A model generated the notes under the pieces. That model did not search any database and was not told the DNA's origin. It saw nothing but the letters and a program-made list of their open reading frames with translations. From contig CAKTXR010000032.1 of NCBI GenBank assembly GCA_934631025.1, positions 1-28,792 on the forward strand: a stretch of DNA of 28,792 nucleotides, read 5' to 3'. Made by a program: the position numbers and the translations under genes. The number at the start of each line of letters is the position of its first letter. Within the stretch, counting starts at the first letter, position 1. Source of the stretch: an uncultured Clostridia bacterium (GTDB lineage Bacteria > Bacillota > Clostridia > Christensenellales > Aristaeellaceae). Shown here piece after piece: positions 8,049-15,343 of the stretch.

Positions 8049-8134
8049 ATCGGCAAGCATTTTCGCTTCGCAAGTGGAAGTTTTGACATGTCGGCTTTCA
8101 GGGATTTTTGCGATACTGTGGACGTTTCCTTGGA

Positions 8135-8168
8135 TACGTTGGACGATACCCAGCTATCGTCCAACGTA
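8135..8168. repeat. perfect 14-base inverted repeat with 6-base loop
   Basis: Arms 8135-8148 and 8155-8168 are perfectly complementary (TACGTTGGACGATA) around the loop CCCAGC. Neither side has a T-run, so it is not a standard terminator, although it could end the kinase transcript or be a binding or recombination site. The rest of the stretch 8049-8357 holds no gene that I can support: its longest minus-strand frame has no recognisable content and no ribosome site. Confidence 0.75.
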
Positions 8169-8357
8169 GGGTGCATTCCATGATAAATCTCTGATTTCGA
8201 CCCCGAAAAGTGGGTATGAGGAGACTAAAAAGGGCCGGAGAGTGGAAAACTTCATCTGACAAAATGACGCCGGGCAGTCCGTTTCTTGCGCTCATAGCCC
8301 GTATTTGGTAGTTATAGCCTGTATTCTGACGGTTTATCAGTCTGTAAATGCAAAAAG

Positions 8358-8392
8358 AAGTCCTCATGCTTTGTATCAAAACATGAGGACTT
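8358..8392 (-). terminator. intrinsic terminator of the tRNA pair
   Basis: An 11-base perfect stem (AAGTCCTCATG with its complement, 13-base loop) is followed on the minus strand by CTTTTTG. It lies three bases beyond the 3' end of tRNA-Glu, so it ends the tRNA transcript. Confidence 0.85.
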
Positions 8393-8395
8393 AGT

Positions 8396-8471
8396 TGGCA
8401 CCTCCATGGGGATTCGAACCCCAGTTTTCGCCGTGAGAGGGCGACGTCTTAGGCCTCTTGACTATGGAGGC
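8396..8471 (-). tRNA. tRNA-Glu (anticodon CTC)
   Basis: This 76-base cloverleaf has a 7-base acceptor stem (GCCTCCA with TGGAGGT), a GGTTCGAATCC T-arm, and a 5-base anticodon stem (TCGCC/GGCGA) around the loop CTCTCAC, giving anticodon CTC. The discriminator is G, and the CCA end is encoded. It reads the Glu codon GAG. It is the second gene of a two-tRNA transcript. Confidence 0.95.
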
Positions 8472-8474
8472 AAA

Positions 8475-8548
8475 TGGCTGCCGAACTAGGATTCGAACCT
8501 AGAATGAACGAGTCAGAGTCGTTAGTGTTACCGTTACACCATTCGGCA
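8475..8548 (-). tRNA. tRNA-Gln (anticodon CTG)
   Basis: This 74-base cloverleaf has an acceptor stem starting TGCCGAA, a GGTTCGAATCC T-arm, and an anticodon stem AACGA/TCGTT around the loop CTCTGAC, giving anticodon CTG for the Gln codon CAG. CCA is encoded. It starts the tRNA pair, three bases before tRNA-Glu. Confidence 0.95.
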
Positions 8549-8591
8549 TCATTCACTTTTTGCGCGGCCGCTCTCGCAACCGACGAATGAT

Positions 8592-8620
8592 ATTATATAT
8601 GAGCTTCCGCGATTTGTCAA
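8592..8620 (-). promoter_or_regulatory. consensus sigma-A promoter of the tRNA pair
   Basis: On the minus strand TTGACA (8615-8620) and TATAAT (8592-8597) are separated by exactly 17 bases. Both hexamers match consensus perfectly. The tRNA-Gln 5' end is about 43 bases further on, as expected for a strong stable-RNA promoter. Confidence 0.9.
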
Positions 8621-8669
8621 TAAGTTTCGATGTAAATTATATGTAAACTGAAAGGCTGATCCGATGCGC

Positions 8670-8807
8670 CTAATCCCGCCGCCGGTCGCGCTCCTTCTCT
8701 TTGATCAGGCAGATCGGACAGAGCGCCGGAACGAGAGACTGGGCGTAGGGCGCGGCGGTGTCCTCGAAGGGCTGGCCGCACAGGGGGCAGATGATCCATT
8801 TCGCCAT
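8670..8807 (-). CDS. 45-residue zinc-ribbon microprotein
   Basis: This short reading frame has a well-placed GGGAGG ribosome site before its ATG. The protein contains two cysteine pairs, ICPLCGQPF near the N-terminus and LCPICL at residues 30-33, about 20 residues apart, followed by a charged tail (KEKERDRRRD). This is the layout of a single treble-clef or rubredoxin-like zinc ribbon and probably binds one zinc. It lies between the tRNA promoter and the ileS promoter and is transcribed away from ileS. A possible -10 (CATAAT) lies about 40 bases upstream, without a clear -35. The function is unknown; DNA, RNA or protein binding are all possible. Confidence 0.7.
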   Translation of the reverse strand: MAKWIICPLCGQPFEDTAAPYAQSLVPALCPICLIKEKERDRRRD

Positions 8808-8901
8808 GGCTGATTTTCCTCCCGATTTGGTTTACGGCTCTATTATGCCGCGTTCGGCGCGCGCCGATGCGCCGATCACGTGTTATTTTTTCAAGGCTCG
8901 G

Positions 8902-8930
8902 TTGACGTTTTGGGCGTTTCGGGCTATAAT
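8902..8930 (+). promoter_or_regulatory. sigma-A promoter of ileS
   Basis: TTGACG (8902-8907) and TATAAT (8925-8930) are separated by 17 bases. Transcription would start near 8937, just before the T-box leader. Confidence 0.88.
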
Positions 8931-8936
8931 ATCGGA

Positions 8937-9200
8937 TGTATATGAAACGCATTGATGCGGACTGCCCGCGCATTTCTTTCGTCCCAGAGAGCCGGAGAAC
9001 GGTGTGATTCCGGCCGAAAGCGCGCAGGGGGATCCCCGCAGAGCGGCGTTCTGAACGGGAGGAATACATCCCCAGTAAGGCGTCCGGGCGCGCCCGTTAC
9101 AGCGCGTGCAAGAGGGAGCGGCTCCGTTCTGTGCGGGCGGCTTCAATACTGGGTGGTACCGCGATGAATCGTCCCATGATCGGACGGTTCTTTTTATTTT
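8937..9200 (+). promoter_or_regulatory. T-box leader controlling ileS (tRNA-Ile sensing)
   Basis: The untranslated leader before ileS contains the main T-box landmarks. An AGAGAG element, with a CCGGA/TCCGG hairpin carrying GGTG, marks the distal part of Stem I. The T-box core GGGTGGTACCGCG lies at 9151-9163, and a terminator hairpin follows. Uncharged tRNA-Ile would pair its NCCA end with the TGGT in the T-box and stabilise the antiterminator; charged tRNA leads to termination. The downstream gene fixes the amino acid as isoleucine. An ATC at 9032-9034 is a candidate specifier codon, but I could not confirm its loop by hand. Confidence 0.88.
9166..9200 (+). terminator. T-box attenuator terminator
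   Basis: A stem GAATCGTCC/GGACGGTTC (with G-T pairing) closes a 7-base loop and is followed by TTTTTATTTT. It overlaps the end of the T-box region, as needed for alternative folding with the antiterminator. Confidence 0.85.
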
Positions 9201-9231
9201 CATTCGATACTTCATAAGGGAGGCAGAAACC

Positions 9232-12200
9232 ATGTTTGAAAAGGTTTCCACGACGCTGGATTTTCTCAGCCGTGAAAAGGAAGTCCTCGAGTTCTGGAAA
9301 AAGAACGAGGTCTTTCAGAAATCCATCGATCTGCGCAAGGGCGGCGACGTCTTTACGTTCTACGACGGCCCGCCCACGGCCAACGGCAAGCCGCACATCG
9401 GCCACATCGAGACGCGCGCCATCAAGGATCTGATTCCGCGCTATCAGACGATGAAGGGCAAGTCGGTCACCCGCAAGGCCGGCTGGGACACGCACGGCCT
9501 GCCGGTCGAGCTGGAGGTTGAAAAGCAGCTGGGTCTGGACGGCAAGGATCAGATCGAGGCCTACGGCATCGAGCCGTTCATCAAAAAGTGCAAGGAATCC
9601 GTCTGGAAATACAAGGGTATGTGGGAGGATATGTCCGAACGCGTCGGCTTCTGGGCGGACATGAAGAACCCCTACGTCACCTATGACAACAATTATATCG
9701 AGTCCGAGTGGTGGGCGCTCAAGACCATCTTCGACAAGGGCCTGCTCTACAAGGGCTATAAGGTCGTGCCCTACTGCCCCCGCTGCGGCACCGCGCTGTC
9801 CAGCCATGAGGTGAGCCAGGGCTACAAGAAGGTCAAGGAGCGCTCCGCCGTCGTCCGCTTTAAGGTGGTCGGTGAGGAGAACACCTTCCTCTACGCCTGG
9901 ACGACCACGCCCTGGACGCTGCCCAGCAACGTCGCGCTGTGCGTCAACGGCCACGAGACCTACGCCCGCTTCGAGTGCGAGGGCCGCACGATCATCATGG
10001 CGGACGCGCTGATCCCCGCCATCATGGGCGACAAGGAAATCGCGAACAAGACCACCTTCCCCGGCAGCGAGCTGGTGGGGATGCGCTATGAGCCGCTGTT
10101 CGACTTCCAGCGCGAGGTCATCAAGGGCGTTGAAAATGAAGAAAACGCCTGGATGGTCATCGCGGACGATTACGTCACCATGACTGACGGTACCGGCATC
10201 GTACACATCGCCCCCGCGTTCGGCGAGGACGACGCGCGCGTCGGCCGCGAGAACCACATCCCCTTCCTGCAGCTGGTCGACACCAAGGGCGAGATGGACA
10301 AGCGCACGCCCTGGGGCGGCGTGTTCATCAAGAAGGCCGATCCCATGGTGCTTGAGGATCTCGACAAGCGCGGCCTGCTGGTGGCTGCGCCCGCGTTCGA
10401 GCACGATTATCCCTTCTGCTGGCGCTGCGACACGCCGCTGATCTACTACGCCCGCTCCACCTGGTTCATCCGCATGACCGCGGTACACGATCAGCTGATG
10501 CGGAACAACCGCTCCGTCAACTGGATGCCCGACAACATCAAGGAAGGCCGCATGGGCAACTTCCTCGACAACGTCATCGACTGGGGCCTCTCCCGCGAGC
10601 GCTACTGGGGCACGCCGCTGCCGGTGTGGGTCTGCAAGTGCGGCCACATTCACGTCGTCGGCTCGATCAAAGAGTTGTGCGAGGTCGGCCACAACGTCAC
10701 GCCCGACATCGAGCTGCACCGCCCCTACATCGATCAGGTGACCATCACCTGCCCGGAGTGCGGCGGAGAAATGCACCGCACGCCCGAGGTCATCGACTGC
10801 TGGTTCGATTCCGGCTCCATGCCCTTCGCCCAGTGGCATTATCCCTTTGAAAATAAGGAGACGTTCGAGGCCAACTTCCCGGCCGACTTCATCTCCGAAG
10901 CCATCGATCAGACGCGCGGCTGGTTCTATACGCTGCTGGCCATCTCCACGCTGCTCTTCGACAGATCGCCCTTTGAAAACTGCATCGTCATGGGCCACGT
11001 TCAGGACGCCGAGGGCCGCAAGATGTCCAAGCACATCGGCAACGTCGTCGATCCGTGGGAGGTTCTGGACAAGCAGGGTGCGGATGCTGTGCGCTGGTAT
11101 TTCTACGCTTCGAGCGCGCCGTGGCTGCCCACCCGCTTCTCCGGCGATCTGGTCAGCGAGATGCAGCGCAAGTTCATGGGCACGCTGTGGAACACCTACG
11201 CGTTCTTCACGCTCTACGCGTCCATTGACAACTACGATCCGCTGACGCAGAAGGCCGACAAGAAGGACTTCTCGCTGATGGACAGGTGGATCCTGAGCAA
11301 GCTGCAGACGCTTATTTCCACCGTGGACGAGGGGCTCGAAAAGTATCAGATCACCGAGACGGCCCGCGCCATCTCCGATTTCGTGGACGAGCTGTCCAAC
11401 TGGTACGTCCGCCGCTGCCGCGAGCGCTTCTGGGGCAAGGGCCTTGAGGGCGACAAGCTGGCCGCCTTCGAGACGCTCTACACCGTGCTCAGGACGCTCT
11501 CCGGCCTGTGCGCGCCCTATATCCCGTTCATGGCCGAGTCGATGTATCGCAATCTGGTCGCGAACAACGATCCCAGCGCGCCCATCTCCGTGCATCTGAC
11601 CGACTTCCCCACCGCCGATCCGTCGCTCGTCGATCACGAGCTGGAGGCGCAGATGGAGGAGGTCATCGCCGCCGTACAGCTGGGCCGCGCCTGCCGCAAC
11701 GCCGCCAACATCAAGGTGCGCCAGCCCATCGCCACGATGTACATCAAGGGCGCGGCGCTGGACGAGGCTGTTTCCGAGCTGATCGCCGACGAGCTGAACG
11801 TCAAGTCTGTCCGCTTCGTGAACGACGCGCGCGACTTTACCACCTATGAGCTGAAGCCGCAGATGCGCACCCTCGGCCCGCGCTACGGCAAGCTGCTCGG
11901 CCGCATCGGCGCGCACCTCAAGACCATGGACGGCAACGCCGTCGTGGACGCGTTCGAGCGCGGCGAAACCGTCTCCTTCGAGCTGGACGGCACCACCGTC
12001 GAGCTGGGCAAGGACGACGTGCTGACCCGCCCGATGCAGAAGGAGGGCTTCGTGGCTCAGGTGGACGGCGATATGACCGTCGTGCTGGACGCGAACCTCA
12101 CGCCCGAGCTGATCGAGGAGGGCTATGTCCGCGAGCTGATCAGCAAGATCCAGACCATGCGCAAGGACGCCGATTTCGACGTGACCGACCGCATCGCCGT

Positions 12201-12381
12201 GACCATCGAGGCCGACGCCAAGCTGTCCGCCATCGCCGAAAAGGGCGCGGAGGATATCAAGCGCGGCGTGCTGGCGCTGTCCGTCACGCTGGGCGCGCCG
12301 GAAGAGGGCGCTGTGTCCCAGGAGTGGAACATCAACGGCGAAAAGGCCGTCATCGGCGTGAAGGTCGTCGAGAAGCGCTGA
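9232..12381 (+). CDS. ileS: isoleucyl-tRNA synthetase, type 2
   Basis: This enzyme charges tRNA-Ile with isoleucine in the cytoplasm. The 1049-residue length, and a C-terminal half without the terminal zinc ribbon of the shorter (~920-residue) type, point to the type-2 (eukaryote-like) IleRS. Landmarks are the HIGH signature at residues 55-58 (PTANGKPHIGH), CP1 editing-domain motifs (WTTTPWTLPSN), an internal YCPRCG zinc motif, and the KMSKS loop as KMSKH at 597-601. Type-2 enzymes are known to be less sensitive to mupirocin. The ATG at 9232 follows AAGGGAGG. The frame is open further upstream, but that part is the T-box leader. Control is by the leader. Confidence 0.97.
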   Translation: MFEKVSTTLDFLSREKEVLEFWKKNEVFQKSIDLRKGGDVFTFYDGPPTANGKPHIGHIETRAIKDLIPRYQTMKGKSVTRKAGWDTHGLPVELEVEKQLGLDGKDQIEAYGIEPFIKKCKESVWKYKGMWEDMSERVGFWADMKNPYVTYDNNYIESEWWALKTIFDKGLLYKGYKVVPYCPRCGTALSSHEVSQGYKKVKERSAVVRFKVVGEENTFLYAWTTTPWTLPSNVALCVNGHETYARFECEGRTIIMADALIPAIMGDKEIANKTTFPGSELVGMRYEPLFDFQREVIKGVENEENAWMVIADDYVTMTDGTGIVHIAPAFGEDDARVGRENHIPFLQLVDTKGEMDKRTPWGGVFIKKADPMVLEDLDKRGLLVAAPAFEHDYPFCWRCDTPLIYYARSTWFIRMTAVHDQLMRNNRSVNWMPDNIKEGRMGNFLDNVIDWGLSRERYWGTPLPVWVCKCGHIHVVGSIKELCEVGHNVTPDIELHRPYIDQVTITCPECGGEMHRTPEVIDCWFDSGSMPFAQWHYPFENKETFEANFPADFISEAIDQTRGWFYTLLAISTLLFDRSPFENCIVMGHVQDAEGRKMSKHIGNVVDPWEVLDKQGADAVRWYFYASSAPWLPTRFSGDLVSEMQRKFMGTLWNTYAFFTLYASIDNYDPLTQKADKKDFSLMDRWILSKLQTLISTVDEGLEKYQITETARAISDFVDELSNWYVRRCRERFWGKGLEGDKLAAFETLYTVLRTLSGLCAPYIPFMAESMYRNLVANNDPSAPISVHLTDFPTADPSLVDHELEAQMEEVIAAVQLGRACRNAANIKVRQPIATMYIKGAALDEAVSELIADELNVKSVRFVNDARDFTTYELKPQMRTLGPRYGKLLGRIGAHLKTMDGNAVVDAFERGETVSFELDGTTVELGKDDVLTRPMQKEGFVAQVDGDMTVVLDANLTPELIEEGYVRELISKIQTMRKDADFDVTDRIAVTIEADAKLSAIAEKGAEDIKRGVLALSVTLGAPEEGAVSQEWNINGEKAVIGVKVVEKR

Positions 12382-12406
12382 GCCGTTTTCCCGTAAACTG
12401 AAAATA

Positions 12407-12443
12407 CGCCCCGCGGGAGGAGAATGCTTCCTCCTGCGGGGCG
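12407..12443 (+). terminator. strong terminator after ileS
   Basis: A 15-base GC-rich stem (CGCCCCGC.GGAGGA and its complement) with a 7-base loop is followed by CTTTGTGT on the plus strand and TATTTTC on the minus strand. It probably ends both ileS and the convergent sialidase-like gene. Confidence 0.8.
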
Positions 12444-12479
12444 CTTTGTGTCGTTATGCACAGGTCTTTTGGCGCGCGG

Positions 12480-13580
12480 TCAGCCGTCCAGCGCGACCTT
12501 CATGATCGACAGCGACTGGTCTGAAAAAGTGATGTGCTGCGGGTCGCTCTCGTCGCAGTGGCTGCTCAGATAGGCGCACAAAAGCGCGCGGTCGCGCGTT
12601 TCGAACATCGCCGGATAGCAGTAATTGCCGTTCGCGTCGTCCTCGAGGGTGAACAGCTCGCCCCACGTCTTTCCGTCGTCGGTGGACGAGCGCAGCACGA
12701 GCGGCGTGCGGCCGAGATAGGAGCGGTGCTTTACGCCGTTATAGTGCGGCACGGGGTTGTAGGCGGCGAATATCGTGCCGTCCGACAGGCGATGCAGCTC
12801 CATGGGCGCGCGCGGCGATGTGAACTCGGACGGCTCCGGCGGGGTGAACGTGTCCATGCCGTCCAGCGAGAAGCACTGATACTGATAGCACAGCATTGTG
12901 CGCGCCCACAGTCCGATCACGCCGTTTTTCAGCTCGATGATGCCCGGCTCCTCCATGCCCTGCGCCTGCGCCAGCCGGCCGGACACGGCGATGCGTGCCT
13001 TCGTCGTGGTGAACGACGCGCCCTCGTCGTCCGAGACGAAGCACACGGGCATGGCGTAGCCCTCGGAGAACAGGCAGTATTCGTTCTCCTCCTGCGTGCG
13101 GGCGCAGCTGTACTTGGCGGCCGCCGCGGCGATCCGGCCGTCGGACAGGCGGATGAAGCGGTCGTTGTTGAACACATAGTAGCCGCGCTGAACGCGCTTA
13201 AACGAGCAGGTCATGGGCGTGAAGTGAACGCCGTCCTGAGAAACGGCGCGCCCCAGATGGCTCGAACCGTCCGCGTCCTCCTTGACGATGAAGAAGAAGC
13301 ACACGCTGCCGTCCTTGAGCGTCATGCCGGACACGCTCATGATGTTCTTCACGCCGAAATCGGATGCGCGGGCGATGATCTCCGGCGCGCTCCATGTCTC
13401 GCCCTCGTCGCGGGAGCGTATGAGCGCGATGTCGCAGGGATCGTCGTCGTCGCCCAATCCGGTGCTGAAGTGGCTGTAGGCGAAGAGTATGTCGCCGTTT
13501 GGCGCGCGCAGGAAGGAGCCCTCGCTGTTGCGGCCAGACTGCTCGCTGTTGGGCAGATGAAAGACGAGACGCTTGTTCAT
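12480..13580 (-). CDS. BNR/sialidase-fold protein (exo-alpha-sialidase-like)
   Basis: This 366-residue six-bladed propeller protein of the sialidase superfamily has Asp-box motifs spread along its length: SRDEGETWS, SDDEGASF and STDDGKTWG, with a weaker SQDGVHF. The N-terminal SGRNSEGSFLRAPNGDIL is where the first active-site arginine and blade occur in this family. There is no signal peptide, so the enzyme is probably cytoplasmic and would act on imported oligosaccharides or a related sugar. The ATG overlaps the TGA of the upstream transporter gene (ATGA), and its AAAGGAG site lies inside that gene, so the two are translationally coupled. The substrate (sialic acid or another acidic sugar) is uncertain. 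Confidence 0.8.
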   Translation of the reverse strand: MNKRLVFHLPNSEQSGRNSEGSFLRAPNGDILFAYSHFSTGLGDDDDPCDIALIRSRDEGETWSAPEIIARASDFGVKNIMSVSGMTLKDGSVCFFFIVKEDADGSSHLGRAVSQDGVHFTPMTCSFKRVQRGYYVFNNDRFIRLSDGRIAAAAAKYSCARTQEENEYCLFSEGYAMPVCFVSDDEGASFTTTKARIAVSGRLAQAQGMEEPGIIELKNGVIGLWARTMLCYQYQCFSLDGMDTFTPPEPSEFTSPRAPMELHRLSDGTIFAAYNPVPHYNGVKHRSYLGRTPLVLRSSTDDGKTWGELFTLEDDANGNYCYPAMFETRDRALLCAYLSSHCDESDPQHITFSDQSLSIMKVALDG

Positions 13581-14260
13581 GATATTTTCTCCTTTTTATG
13601 GGTTTGTTCTCTGTAGAGCCGCATGACCCTTTTCAGCGCGCCAATCTGGCAGACCATCGAGTAGAGCGCGTAGATCAGATAGGTGATCTGCGCGGGGTGC
13701 TCGCGCAGCATGGCGATATAGAGCAGTATGCTGACCGCGCCTGAGAGGATCATCAGCGGCGCGTATTCGATATAGGCCAGCATGGTTAAAAGCGAAATGA
13801 GTATGCCCAGAAGCGATGTGGAAATATCGAGTATGCGATAGCCGGAATCGGCGCGGGAGAGTATCAGCCACGCCGCGCCCCAGCAGAGCGCGAACAGCGC
13901 GGCGACGAGCAGCCTCTGCCGGTTCGTCATGGCGCGGAACAGCGTGGACTGCCCCTGCGGGCGGCGCTTCCAGCGAAAATAGGTGGCGAACTGAATCGTC
14001 GAGGAAAACAGCACGGCGTAGGCGGCGGACGCGTAGAGCTTGAAGTGCGCGTAGACCGCGGCGTAGAGCAGCGAATTGCACGCGCCGATCAGATAGGCGG
14101 TGCGGCTGACGCGCGATTGCAGCAGCCCCACGCAGAGCGACACATACAGCGGCAGGATGTTGATAAGCGACTGCTTAAAGACAACGCCCGCCGCGGTGAT
14201 GAGCACGGCTGTGACGAGCATCAGGATCAGCATGGGGCGCGGAATGGCGGAACGGCGCAT
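13577..14260 (-). CDS. PnuC-like membrane transporter
   Basis: This 227-residue integral membrane protein has about seven hydrophobic segments. The layout resembles the PnuC nicotinamide-riboside/vitamin transporter family: a central QFATYFRWKRRPQG where PnuC has its ..GW..W.. motif with a charged loop, then a DISTSLLGILISLL segment and a final helix ending in basic residues. I place the start at the ATG at 14260, because GAGG lies eight bases before it; the ATG at 14287 has no ribosome site. The substrate cannot be told from sequence. The overlap with the sialidase-like gene suggests a shared regulon, which would be unusual for an NAD-precursor transporter. Confidence 0.7.
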   Translation of the reverse strand: MRRSAIPRPMLILMLVTAVLITAAGVVFKQSLINILPLYVSLCVGLLQSRVSRTAYLIGACNSLLYAAVYAHFKLYASAAYAVLFSSTIQFATYFRWKRRPQGQSTLFRAMTNRQRLLVAALFALCWGAAWLILSRADSGYRILDISTSLLGILISLLTMLAYIEYAPLMILSGAVSILLYIAMLREHPAQITYLIYALYSMVCQIGALKRVMRLYREQTHKKEKIS

Positions 14261-14335
14261 GAAAAAAGCCTCGCATTCTGGTGTCATCGTGAGCGCCCGC
14301 GCCGAAACGGCTCTCTGCGGCGCGCTCCGAAAGAG

Positions 14336-14364
14336 GTTATATCACAAAACGGGCCGCGGCGCAA
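14336..14364 (-). promoter_or_regulatory. probable promoter of the transporter/sialidase operon
   Basis: On the minus strand TTGCGC (14359-14364) and TATAAC (14336-14341) are 17 bases apart. The -10 is good and the -35 weak, as is common for regulated promoters. It faces away from the AraC-type promoter, with about 50 bases between the two -35 elements. Confidence 0.5.
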
Positions 14365-14415
14365 GGCTGCCATGGGACATCCTTGCGCGCAAAAGGCCGA
14401 TTTTGCAAATCCGTC

Positions 14416-14444
14416 TTGACAAACGAGCCGCTCGCCGCCATAAT
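14416..14444 (+). promoter_or_regulatory. promoter of the AraC-family regulator gene
   Basis: TTGACA (14416-14421) and CATAAT (14439-14444) are separated by 17 bases, about 40 bases before the GTG start. Confidence 0.8.
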
Positions 14445-14483
14445 GGGGCGGGAACGGCGCTTTATGAAGGGAGAGGAACGACC

Positions 14484-15338
14484 GTGCAGATTGACTTTCC
14501 GGATCGATGCGTTTACAGCGTCCATGTGGAGAACGCGACCGTCGAGCTGCTCGTCGAGAAGAGCGGCGCTCAGGGAGACAGCCGGCTGATCGGCATGACG
14601 GCGCATACGCACGCCTATCACGAGCTGTTCGCCTGCACCGCCGGAGAGATGACCGTTAGCACAGAAAAAGGCGAAATCAATCTGCGCGCGGGCGATCTGG
14701 CGATAATTCCGGCCAACGTGCGCCATGTGTCGCGCGTGGCGGACGCGGGCGGCGCGTACAGGGCGGTCGGCGTGCGCTTTATCCGGCGGCCGTGCAGGGA
14801 CGCGCGGGATCTCTTCGGGCGATTGAACGCGCTCTGCGGCGTGCAGGCGCGCGGCCTGCCCTCGCTCTGCGCAGCCGTCGCCGAGCTGGCCGAGTATGAC
14901 GGCGCGGACGACTGTCTGCCCGCGCTCAAGCTGACGCTGCTGCTCTGCGAGCTGGCCGATAAAATCGGCGGCGTTCGCGATGAGACGGCGCAGGCGCTGT
15001 CCGACCGCGATCTGAAGCGCGCGTCAAGGCTGGATTATTTCATCAACACCTGCTTTATGAATCCGCTGACGGCCGAATTTGTGGCCTCTCAGCTCTTCGT
15101 CAGCCTGCGCCAGCTGTCGCGCCTCGTCAAAAAGCGCTACGGCGTGTCCCTCCGGCAGGCCGTGACGAAAAAGCGCGTGAGCGTGGCGGCGGAAATGCTG
15201 CGGGAGGACGGGCAGTCCATTGCGGAGGTCGCGCTTTCGGTCGGGTTCGGCTCCGTACACAGCTTTTATCGCGCCTTTTCAGAAGAATACGGCCTCTCGC
15301 CGCAGGAATACCGCAGGCGGGAAGGCCGTATGGAGTGA
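14484..15338 (+). CDS. AraC-family regulator with cupin sensor domain
   Basis: This 284-residue transcription regulator has an N-terminal cupin domain (HTHAYHELFACTAGEMTV, then LRAGDLAIIPANVRHVSRV, residues about 33-90) that would bind a small ligand. The C-terminal AraC double helix-turn-helix covers residues about 185-280: NPLTAEFVASQLFVSLRQLS for the first helix pair, and IAEVALSVGFGSVHSFYRAF followed by GLSPQEYRR for the second. The start is GTG at 14484, seven bases after AAGGGAGAGG; the longer open frame upstream lies before this promoter and is not coding. It is divergent from the transporter/sialidase operon, which it probably controls in response to a sugar (inference from arrangement). 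Confidence 0.9.
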   Translation: MQIDFPDRCVYSVHVENATVELLVEKSGAQGDSRLIGMTAHTHAYHELFACTAGEMTVSTEKGEINLRAGDLAIIPANVRHVSRVADAGGAYRAVGVRFIRRPCRDARDLFGRLNALCGVQARGLPSLCAAVAELAEYDGADDCLPALKLTLLLCELADKIGGVRDETAQALSDRDLKRASRLDYFINTCFMNPLTAEFVASQLFVSLRQLSRLVKKRYGVSLRQAVTKKRVSVAAEMLREDGQSIAEVALSVGFGSVHSFYRAFSEEYGLSPQEYRRREGRME

Positions 15339-15343
15339 GCTTT

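Noticed and set aside
8098..8379. 93-codon minus-strand frame in the gap before the tRNAs
   Set aside because: No ribosome site or recognisable content; it runs through the 14-base palindrome and into the tRNA terminator.
8617..9069. 150-codon minus-strand frame across the ileS promoter and leader
   Set aside because: It crosses the promoter and T-box; the short zinc-ribbon frame inside it, in another phase, has the proper ribosome site and Cys pairs.
9097..11916. Very long (939-codon) minus-strand open frame opposite ileS
   Set aside because: It is a mirror of ileS in GC-rich DNA, with low-complexity Val/Ala/Gly/His content, no ribosome site and no recognisable domain; the plus strand has full IleRS motifs.
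12534..13616. 360-codon plus-strand open frame opposite the sialidase-like gene
   Set aside because: Val/Ala/Arg/His-rich shadow with no domain; Asp-boxes are on the minus strand.
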